From the NCBI RefSeq assembly GCF_004348995.1, contig NZ_SMKQ01000051.1, positions 1-44,637 of the forward strand: 44,637 nt of DNA. The letters are read 5' to 3'. This document shows positions 29,596-37,363 of the stretch, one piece after another. The notes beneath the pieces are model-generated. The model was not told where the DNA came from, ran no database searches, and saw nothing but the letters and a program-made list of their open reading frames with translations. The DNA is from Nonomuraea terrae. Lineage in GTDB: Bacteria > Actinomycetota > Actinomycetes > Streptosporangiales > Streptosporangiaceae. The first letter of the stretch is position 1, and each line of letters opens with the position of its first letter. The translations under genes were made by a program, and so were the position numbers.

Positions 29596-30429
29596 TCAGC
29601 CGCCGCCCAGGCCGCAGGCCCGCTGCGCGTAGCGGATCAGGCGGTCCTGCACCGGCTTGGGCGGCGTCACGATGACCACGCGCTCCTCGCCCCCGTCCAG
29701 GCTCGCCCGGGCGGGGAACATGAACGCCTTTTTGGCCTCGCCGAAGGCGTGCCCGTCGCAGCGGGCGGGGGTGAGCTCGACCGGCACCTCCATCCGCTGC
29801 CGATCGGCCGGCAGCACGCCCAGCGGCCTGCGTTCCAGGCCGACGTTGTAGTGCGTCGTGCCGCCCAGGTCGCCCAGCGCCACCTCGCCCGCGCCGCGCC
29901 GGGTGACCACGAGCGTCGTGCGCATGACCTCGCCCGCCTCCGTCCACCGCGGGCCGAACTCGATGGTCGCCACCCGCTCGACGAGGTACTGCGAGCACTC
30001 CTCGCGCAGCAGCCTGGTCAGCAGCGGGTCCGGGTGCGGCACCGTGAACACCACCTTGCGCGGCTGTTCGGTGCCGGTGGCGACGTGCGCCACGACGGTG
30101 GCGGGGCGCAGCTCGGGCAGGCGGTCCGGGGCGCAGTTGGCGGCGCCGTACGGGATGGGGATGTCCGTGCGGTTCGTCCGGCCGATAGTGGTCTCGACCC
30201 TTTTAGGGGGAAGCGTCCTAAATGACGGTGTGACGAGCTGGACGTCGGCGAAAAACACCGGTGTTTCGCCGATATTTCGGACAGCGACCTGAAGGTTGTG
30301 GACCGGCTCGTCCGAACGCCATTGGGCCAGCGAGACAGTAACACCCGCAGGTGCCTGCGAAGACGGCTCCGCCCCGCCGCAACCGGCAATGAGGGCTACC
30401 GCTGCCAGAAGGACCCACATCCGCTTCAC
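29596..30429 (-). CDS. Putative lipoprotein of unknown function
   Basis: 277 residues from GTG at 30429. The signal VKRMWVLLAAVALIAG ends at Cys17, a good lipobox (IAGC). An upstream in-frame extension to 30519 is possible but would bury the signal peptide. AGGAGG lies about 15 nt upstream, somewhat far. The mature part looks like all-beta extracellular domains (VHNLQVAVRNIGETPVFFADVQLVTPSF, then RMEVPVELTPARCDG) with several cysteines. I do not recognise a family. It lies antisense between the two binding-protein copies, 3 nt from the first one's stop. Confidence 0.75.
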   Translation of the reverse strand: MKRMWVLLAAVALIAGCGGAEPSSQAPAGVTVSLAQWRSDEPVHNLQVAVRNIGETPVFFADVQLVTPSFRTLPPKRVETTIGRTNRTDIPIPYGAANCAPDRLPELRPATVVAHVATGTEQPRKVVFTVPHPDPLLTRLLREECSQYLVERVATIEFGPRWTEAGEVMRTTLVVTRRGAGEVALGDLGGTTHYNVGLERRPLGVLPADRQRMEVPVELTPARCDGHAFGEAKKAFMFPARASLDGGEERVVIVTPPKPVQDRLIRYAQRACGLGGG

Positions 30430-30618
30430 CCATCGCAGATTAAGCCTCCTTCCCCCAGGTCCGTAAGTTGAGGACTGATTACGACTCCGCATCCAAGTGC
30501 CGACAGTTCCTCTCCGCATCTAGTTCGAGTACCCAGCAATTTTGTACGTTTCCGTCATTCGATCGGGAACGCTCGGCGGTGCTGACGGATCCCGGCCTGG
30601 AAATGAAGGAGACACTTC

Positions 30619-31911
30619 ATGATCCGCATTGCTCCCGTGGGACGGGCGCTGGCTGTCGTGGCTGCCACGAGCCTTGCCCTGACAGCCTGCGGTGGTGGCG
30701 GCGACACCGCCACGCAGACTTCACAGAGTGCCGCGCCGGCCTCGTCGGCGCCCGCCGCCAAGGGTGACGGCACGCTGACCCTCGGAACGCTGCTGCCCCA
30801 GACCGGTTCGCTGGCGTTCCTCGGCCCGCCTGAGTTCGCGGGTGTGGACCTCGCGCTCAAGGAGATCAACGAGGCCGGAGGCGTGCTCGGCAAGCCGGTT
30901 GTGAAGCACGACACCGACTCGGGCGACACGACCACGAACATCGCCTCGCAGTCGGTGGACAAGCTGCTGGCGCAGAAGGCCGACGCCGTCATCGGCGCCG
31001 CCTCCTCGTCGGTGTCGGAGTCGGTGATCGACAAGATCACCGGCGCGGGCGTGGTGCACTTCTCGCCGGCCAACACCTCCGACAAGTTCACCACGATCGC
31101 CGACAAGGGCCTGTACTTCCGTACCGCGCCGCCGGACCAGCTCCAGGGCCGCGTCCTCGGCGACCTGGTCGTCTCCGACGGCAACGACACCGTCGCGATC
31201 TTCGCGATGCAGGACTCGTACGGCACCGGCCTGGCCGACCAGGTCGAGAAGACCATCACCGAGGGCGGCGGTCAGGTGGTCGATCGCGTCGACTACGACC
31301 CGAAGGCCGTCGACTTCTCCGCCGACGTCGCCCGGATCAAGTCCACCAACCCCAAGGGCATCATCCTGATCGGCTTCGAGGAGACCCTCAAGGTCGTGCA
31401 GGAACTGGTCAAGCAGGGCCTGCCCGCCGACAAGCACAAGTGGTACATGGTGGACGGCAACATGTCGAACACCAACTACAAGGAGCTGCCCAAGGGCACG
31501 CTGAAGGGTGTCAAGGGCACCTACCCCGGCGCCGCGGCTCCGGAGGAGTTCCGGCAGGCGCTCATGGAGGTCGACCCCGAGCTCGAGGACTTCACCTACG
31601 CTCCCGAGTCCTACGACGCGGCGAACCTGATCGCGCTGGCGGCCGAGGCCGCCAAGAGCGACGCGGGCGTCGACATCGCCGGCAAGCTGATGGACGTCAG
31701 CAAGGGCGGCGAGAAGTGCACCAACTTCAAGGAGTGCGTCGACCTGCTGAAGGCCGGCACGGACATCGACTACGACGGCATCAGCGGTCCGATCGAGTTC
31801 AACGACGCCGGTGACCCCGCCACCGCCACCATCGGCATCTACCAGTACGGCGACGACAACACCTACCCGGTGAAGGCACTGGAGTACCGCACCGGCAACA
31901 TCGCCGGCTGA
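30619..31911 (+). CDS. Branched-chain amino acid/amide ABC transporter substrate-binding lipoprotein (copy 2)
   Basis: 430 residues; ATG at 30619 follows AAGGAGAC. The signal ends at TA-Cys24 and, like the rest of the protein, closely matches copy 1 at 28291; differences are scattered substitutions (for example AKYDAD against VKHDTD, LFAMQDSYGTG-type against MAMQDSYGSG-type) and a shorter post-Cys linker. A tandem duplication followed by divergence is likely, perhaps giving different affinities or regulation. The gene ends at a strong terminator and converges on livF. Confidence 0.93.
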   Translation: MIRIAPVGRALAVVAATSLALTACGGGGDTATQTSQSAAPASSAPAAKGDGTLTLGTLLPQTGSLAFLGPPEFAGVDLALKEINEAGGVLGKPVVKHDTDSGDTTTNIASQSVDKLLAQKADAVIGAASSSVSESVIDKITGAGVVHFSPANTSDKFTTIADKGLYFRTAPPDQLQGRVLGDLVVSDGNDTVAIFAMQDSYGTGLADQVEKTITEGGGQVVDRVDYDPKAVDFSADVARIKSTNPKGIILIGFEETLKVVQELVKQGLPADKHKWYMVDGNMSNTNYKELPKGTLKGVKGTYPGAAAPEEFRQALMEVDPELEDFTYAPESYDAANLIALAAEAAKSDAGVDIAGKLMDVSKGGEKCTNFKECVDLLKAGTDIDYDGISGPIEFNDAGDPATATIGIYQYGDDNTYPVKALEYRTGNIAG

Positions 31912-31932
31912 CGACTCACCGCCGAACACCTC

Positions 31933-31961
31933 AAGGGCCCGGTCACCGCGACCGGGCCCTT
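31933..31961 (+). terminator. Terminator after binding-protein copy 2
   Basis: AAGGGCCCGGT pairs with ACCGGGCCCTT (11 bp) around a 7-nt loop, 21 nt after the stop and followed by TTCCCC. It probably also serves the convergent small lipoprotein gene. Confidence 0.85.
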
Positions 31962-31987
31962 TCCCCTGTCCGGTCCCCTGTCCGGAG

Positions 31988-32392
31988 TCACCGCGGGCAG
32001 CCCGCCACGATCCGGTCGGCCGCCGCCCGGTACCGCTTGAGCAGCGCCACCTGCCGCTCGTGCGGCACGTCACTCCTGGACAGTCCCTGCGTGGTCGTCT
32101 CGACGGCCTGTACGGCGTCCTGCAGCGCCCCGGGCAGCCGGCCGCCGAACTCCTGCGTGGTGCCGCGCACCTCGGCCATACGGCCGAGCACGGCGTCCTC
32201 GAAGTCCTGCCGTTCCTCCTCGCCCTTCGGCTCCAGCAACAGGTCGGCGTAGCCGATGATGGAGACCACGCGAGCGCAGGGGCTGTCGGTGGGATCGCCG
32301 CCGGTGCTGTACTTCCGCGCCGAGGAGGCGTCCTCCTGGCAGCCGGCGAGCAGGACGGGCAGGATCAGCGCCACGATCGCGAAACGGTTCAC
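31988..32392 (-). CDS. Small putative lipoprotein
   Basis: 134 residues from GTG at 32392. A signal of 17 residues ends at LAG-Cys18 (LLAGCQED). The mature part is short, charged and mostly helical in appearance (EERQDFEDAVLGRMAEVRGTTQEF) with two further cysteines, one near SPCARVV and one near the C-terminus (AGCPR), possibly a disulfide. The family is not recognised. It is separated from livF by a terminator hairpin, so it is not part of the liv transcript. Confidence 0.7.
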   Translation of the reverse strand: MNRFAIVALILPVLLAGCQEDASSARKYSTGGDPTDSPCARVVSIIGYADLLLEPKGEEERQDFEDAVLGRMAEVRGTTQEFGGRLPGALQDAVQAVETTTQGLSRSDVPHERQVALLKRYRAAADRIVAGCPR

Positions 32393-32412
32393 ACCAGATA
32401 GTGAAAACGAAG

Positions 32413-32437
32413 AAGGGGCCTCCTGGGGAGGCCCCTT
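32413..32437 (-). terminator. Terminator after livF
   Basis: AAGGGGCCTC and GAGGCCCCTT form a 10-bp stem with a 5-nt loop. On the minus strand a T-rich stretch (TTCTTCGTTTTC) follows, giving a good intrinsic terminator for the livHMGF operon. Confidence 0.85.
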
Positions 32438-32449
32438 CCCGATCTTTCG

Positions 32450-33240
<791 letters not shown>

Positions 33241-33244
<4 letters not shown>

Positions 33245-34191
33245 TTCTGCGTCTCCTCTTCGATCTCGGCCTCCAGCGCGGCCTCGGCGTCCTGCAGCTG
33301 CGCCTCCAGCTCGCTCTCCGACAGGGGCGCGTCGTGGTGGGCGCCGAGGTAGGCGTCGATCACGCGCTCGTCGGACATGATCGTCGAGGGCGGGCCCTCG
33401 GCGATGACCGTGCCCTGCGCCATGACGATCACCCAGTCGCTGATGTCGCGGACCATGTCCATGTCGTGCTCCACGAAGAGCACCGTCATGCCCTGCTCGC
33501 GCAGGTCCTTGACGTGGCCGAGCAGCGACTGGGTCAGCGCCGGGTTGACGCCGGCCATCGGCTCGTCGAGCATGACCAGCTCGGGCTGCACCATGAGCGC
33601 GCGGGCCATCTCCAGGAGCTTGCGCTGGCCGCCGGACAGCGACCCGGCGAAGTCGCCGCGCTTGGCGTCGAGCTTGAAGCGGGCCAGCAGCTCCTCGGCC
33701 CGCTCGGTGATCTCGGCCTCCTGGCGGCGCCAGGCGCCCGGGATGAGGGCCCGCCAGAAGTTCTCGCCCTTCTGGTGCTGGGCGCCCAGGCGCATGTTCT
33801 CCAGCACCGTGAGCCGCGACAGGGCCTTGGTGAGCTGGAACGTGCGCACCATGCCGCGCCTTGCCACCTTGTGCGCCGGGACGCCGTTCATCGGCTTGCC
33901 GTTGAACGTCCACGTGCCCGAGTCGGCGGTGTCGAAGCCGGTGAGCTGGTTGAAGAACGTCGTCTTGCCCGCGCCGTTGGGGCCGATCAGCGCGGTGATC
34001 GAGCCGCGCTGGACCTCCACGTGCTTGACGTCGACCGCGGTGAGACCGCCGAACCGGCGCACCACGTCGTCCACGACCAGGATCGGGTCGGGCTTGGGCA
34101 CGCCGGGATCGCGCGCCATGTCCTTGAAGACGGCCTCGGCGGCGGCCCTGCGGTCGATGGCCGCGGTCGCGCCGGTGGTTTCAGCGTGCAT
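33241..34191 (-). CDS. livG: Branched-chain amino acid ABC transporter ATP-binding protein
   Basis: 316 residues. Walker A is GPNGAGKTT, the signature LSGGQRK and Walker B LVMLDEP; FVEHDMDMVRDISD and the LivG-type N-terminal FGGLTAVD are present. It carries an N-terminal extension of about 38 residues and an acidic, coiled-coil-like C-terminal tail (about 285-316, rich in Glu/Ala), both longer than in E. coli LivG. Its start overlaps livM by 11 nt and its stop overlaps livF by 4. Confidence 0.95.
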
Positions 34192-35179
34192 CGATTGCGA
34201 TCTCCCTCTTGTCGCCGAAGATGCCCTGTGGCCGGAAGACGAGCAACAGGATGAGGCCGAGACCGACGAAGACGTACCGCAGGGCGCCGGCCTGGCTGGT
34301 GTCGATGAAGGTGATGACGCCGGCCGCGACCGCCTCGCTCAGGGTGCCGTTGAGCAGGACGAGCAGCACCCAGAACAGCATCGCCCCGATGACCGGGCCG
34401 AACACGCGCGCGGCCCCGCCCAGGATGACCATCGTGTAGAGGAAGAACGTGGTCTCCGTGCCGAAGACGTCCGGCTGCACCGAGCCGTAGGCCAGGCCGT
34501 ACACGAAGCCGCCGAGGCAGCCGATGACGCCGCCCAGGACGAGCGACTGCATCTTGTACGAGAAGACGTTCTTGCCGAGGCTGCGCACGGCGTCCTCGTC
34601 CTCGCGGATGGCCTTGAGCACGCGGCCCCACGGGCTCTTCATCAGCAGGAAGACGATGAAGCAGCACAGGGCGATGAGCAGCCAGCCGACGACCATGACC
34701 CACAGCTGCCAGTGCGGGAAGAAGATCGGGATCGGCCCGAGGTTGAAGCCGTAGTCACCTTCGGGGAAGGGGTTGAGCGCCTGGAAGCCGCCGCTGAAGC
34801 CGCGCTGCCCGTCGGAGCCGCCGAAGATGTCCTTGAAGGCCACCGAGCGGAACACCAGCCGGATGATCTCGGCCACGGCGATGGTGACGATGGCCAGGTA
34901 GTCGGCCCGCAGGTGCAGCGTCGGGATGCCCATGAGCAGCGCCAGGATCGCCGCGGCCACCAGGCCGATGACGATGCCCACCCAGAACGGCAGGCCCATG
35001 ACGGTGACGGTGACGGCCAGGCCGTAACCGGCCACGGCCATGAACGCCGCCTGGCCGAAGTTGAGCAGGCCGGTGTAGCCGAAGTGGATGTTGATGCCGA
35101 TCGCGGCGAGCGCGTACAGCACGGTCTCCACGCCGACGGCCGACTTGATGGTGGTGCTGAAGATCGTGATCCAGTCCAT
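34181..35179 (-). CDS. livM: Branched-chain amino acid ABC transporter permease
   Basis: 332 residues with eight or more hydrophobic segments and the LivM-type motif GYTGLLNFGQAAFMAVAGYG near the N-terminus. The conserved coupling stretch GRVLKAIREDEDAVRSLGKNV contacts the ATPases. It pairs with LivH to form the channel. The gene starts 17 nt after livH and overlaps livG. Confidence 0.95.
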   Translation of the reverse strand: MDWITIFSTTIKSAVGVETVLYALAAIGINIHFGYTGLLNFGQAAFMAVAGYGLAVTVTVMGLPFWVGIVIGLVAAAILALLMGIPTLHLRADYLAIVTIAVAEIIRLVFRSVAFKDIFGGSDGQRGFSGGFQALNPFPEGDYGFNLGPIPIFFPHWQLWVMVVGWLLIALCCFIVFLLMKSPWGRVLKAIREDEDAVRSLGKNVFSYKMQSLVLGGVIGCLGGFVYGLAYGSVQPDVFGTETTFFLYTMVILGGAARVFGPVIGAMLFWVLLVLLNGTLSEAVAAGVITFIDTSQAGALRYVFVGLGLILLLVFRPQGIFGDKREIAIDAR

Positions 35180-35196
35180 TGATGACCCTCCCCCGG

Positions 35197-36489
35197 TCAG
35201 CCGATTCGCTCACGGCGGCCCAGGATGCCCTGGGGCCGGACGAGGAGCACGATGATGAGCACAGCCAGGGCGCCGACGCTCTTGAGCTCCGGCGGCACCC
35301 ACAGCGTGGACACCTGGATGAACAGGCCCACCACGAGGGAGCCCACCAGGGCGCCGAACGCGGTGCCGAGGCCGCCGAGGGTCACGCCGGCGAAGATGAG
35401 CAGCAGGATGTCCTGGCCCATCGTGTACTTGAGGTTCTGCGAGAGCCCCAGCATGATGCCGGCCAGCGCGGCGATGGCGGCGCCGACGGTCCAGATGATC
35501 CTGATCACGCCGTCGACGTTGATGCCGGACGACGCGGCGAGCGCGGGGTTGTCGGCCACGGCGCGGGCCGCCTTGCCGGTGCGGGTGCGCAGCAGCGCGA
35601 TGCCCACGATGACCAGCACCAGCAGCTCGATGCCCATGGCGACGAGGTTCTTGGGAGCGGCGGAGATCGGCCCGATCTCGATGCCCGGCTGCGCGGTGTA
35701 CTGGGCGTACGACTCGGTCTGCGGGCTGAAGAGGATCAGGTACATGTACCGCAGGAAGAGCGCCACGCCGATGGAGATGATCATCATGGCGACGGTGCCG
35801 GTGCCGCGCCTGCGCAGCTGGCCCCAGAAGAAGCGGTCCTGGCCGTAGCCGAGGATCCCGGCGAGGATCACCGCGCAGACGGCCGCGGGGATCAGATGGA
35901 GCCCGAACCCCACGTTGAACGCGTAGGCCAGGATCGCGCCGAGCGTGACGAGCTCGCCGTGGGCGAAGTTGGTCAGACCGGTGGTGCCGTAGATCAGCGA
36001 CAGGCCGAGAGCGGCCAGCGCGATGATCAGGCCGAGGTTGAGTCCCTCGAAGGTGAGCTGGGCGGCCTGGGTCCAGAACGAGCTGCTCCCGCCGGCCTCA
36101 TCGCCCTGCTGCTGACCCGCGGCGCCCTTGGCCTGCAGGGCGAACAGGACCGAGGAGCAGTTGCCCTCGTAGACGGTCGGCGTGCGGACGTTGTTGCCAC
36201 CCCGGATCTCGGTGTTCTGGGGAAGGCTGGCGGGATCCAGGGTGACCCGGTACCGCCCTGGGTCTTCGACTTGCACGTCCCAGGCGCCTTGTGCGTTGCT
36301 GGTGACCGTTTCGACGGGTTGTCCGCCCTCGGTCGACACGGCGATCCTGGCGCCGTTCACTGGCTGGCCTTGGAATGTGAGTGTTCCCTTCAAACCCTGA
36401 CAGTCGGCGGGATCCGCATGAGCGGGGCCGACCAGCAGGAAGACGAGTCCACCCAAGAAGGCCGTGAACGCGATCACGGCTCTGCGCAA
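35197..36489 (-). CDS. livH: Branched-chain amino acid ABC transporter permease with an N-terminal extracytoplasmic domain
   Basis: 430 residues from a TTG at 36489, chosen because GAGGGAG precedes it at proper spacing and a signal-peptide-like stretch follows. Residues 1-25 look like a signal or anchor ending in PAHA. Residues 30-115 form a beta-rich module (LKGTLTFQGQPVNGARIAVS, then GAWDVQVEDPGRYRVTLD) resembling carboxypeptidase-regulatory/Ig-like folds, bracketed by Cys30 and Cys111. After a Gly/Gln/Ser linker, a standard LivH permease begins near residue 140 (LIYGTTGLTNFAHGELVTLGA; later ARAVADNPALAASSGI). E. coli LivH is about 308 residues and lacks this module. It heads the livHMGF operon. 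Confidence 0.93.
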   Translation of the reverse strand: MRRAVIAFTAFLGGLVFLLVGPAHADPADCQGLKGTLTFQGQPVNGARIAVSTEGGQPVETVTSNAQGAWDVQVEDPGRYRVTLDPASLPQNTEIRGGNNVRTPTVYEGNCSSVLFALQAKGAAGQQQGDEAGGSSSFWTQAAQLTFEGLNLGLIIALAALGLSLIYGTTGLTNFAHGELVTLGAILAYAFNVGFGLHLIPAAVCAVILAGILGYGQDRFFWGQLRRRGTGTVAMMIISIGVALFLRYMYLILFSPQTESYAQYTAQPGIEIGPISAAPKNLVAMGIELLVLVIVGIALLRTRTGKAARAVADNPALAASSGINVDGVIRIIWTVGAAIAALAGIMLGLSQNLKYTMGQDILLLIFAGVTLGGLGTAFGALVGSLVVGLFIQVSTLWVPPELKSVGALAVLIIVLLVRPQGILGRRERIG

Positions 36490-36741
36490 TGGTGCTCCCT
36501 CAAGTAGGTCAAGGCGGGGTTGTGCCCCTCCATCTCGACGCGCGCGCATCGCAGGCACAACTGGGATGCAATGGCGGGAGCTTATTCGTGATACGCCCGT
36601 TTAAGTATCGTTCGTCACCAATTAGTGACATGTGTGTGTCACGGATGTGAGCAAATAACGGGCCTGGTCAGGGGCTAAATCACCGATGACGCCTGGCATC
36701 TGCGCATAACGGATCGACAACGATCGCAGAGAATTGAGGAC

Positions 36742-36820
36742 GAGCCCGCGGGTCTGCCGTTGGGGCCGTGCAGGGCTTCCCCAGCCTTACACGTTTTCTA
36801 CTGAGCCTCCCCGCGGGCTC
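36742..36820. ncRNA. Structured hairpin, candidate RNA element or complex terminator
   Basis: An outer 11-bp perfect helix (36742-36752 with 36810-36820, GAGCCCGCGGG/CCCGCGGGCTC) encloses an inner hairpin (36767-36777 with 36783-36793, CGTGCAGGGCT/AGCCTTACACG, one mismatch, 5-nt loop). On the plus strand the inner hairpin is followed by TTTTCTA. The 3' strand of the outer helix can instead pair locally (GAGCC at 36803-36807 with GGCTC at 36816-36820). It sits about 250 nt upstream of livH and about 70 nt downstream of the thioesterase gene. The strand and role are open. The rest of 36490-36887 holds only the livH leader. Confidence 0.45.
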
Positions 36821-36887
36821 CGGCCTGGCACCACCGTAGCGACCCGCGGGGGTGAGGCGCAAAGGGAGAGGGGAGGCGCGTAAGGGG

Positions 36888-37301
36888 TCAGCGGTCGCGC
36901 AACATGCAGGTGAGCCGGGAGGTGCAGACGAGACGCCCCTGCTCGTCGGTGATCTCGATGGCGTACGTCGCCAGCGTCCGCCCGCCGTGCAGCCGCGTCG
37001 CCACGCCCGTCACGTGGCCGGAGGTCGCGGAGCGGTGGTGGGTGGCGTTGATCTCGATGCCCACGGCGATGCGTTCGGGACCGGCGTGGATGGCCGCGCC
37101 CACCGAACCCAGCGTCTCGGCCAGCACCGCCGACGCTCCGCCGTGCAGCAGCCCGTACGGCTGGGTGTTGCCCTCGACCGGCATCCGGCCCACGACCCGC
37201 TCGGGGCCGGCCTCGAGGAACTCGATGCCCATGCGGTCGGCCAGGGTGTCGCGGTGCAGGTCGCCGAAGATCGAGAGATCCACGGGGTTGGTCTGCGTCA
37301 A
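36888..37301 (-). CDS. PaaI-family hotdog thioesterase
   Basis: 137 residues, the usual length for a single hotdog domain. Diagnostic parts are PVEGNTQPYGLLHGGASAVLAETLGSVGA, with the catalytic-loop HGG followed by an acidic residue in AETLGS, and the strand VGIEINATHHRSA. These enzymes hydrolyse acyl-CoA thioesters, often aromatic or short-chain; the exact substrate is unknown. It is divergent from polA, with about 62 nt between the starts. Confidence 0.9.
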   Translation of the reverse strand: MTQTNPVDLSIFGDLHRDTLADRMGIEFLEAGPERVVGRMPVEGNTQPYGLLHGGASAVLAETLGSVGAAIHAGPERIAVGIEINATHHRSATSGHVTGVATRLHGGRTLATYAIEITDEQGRLVCTSRLTCMLRDR

Positions 37302-37363
37302 GGGGACGCCTCCACTCTTCCGAGCTCGGGTTTTCTGTCGGAGAGGCAGACTAGGCTGCGGGT

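Noticed and set aside
36680..36862. 60-codon minus-strand ORF in the livH upstream gap
   Set aside because: It crosses the strong hairpin, has no ribosome site and no recognisable sequence; the structure explains the region better.
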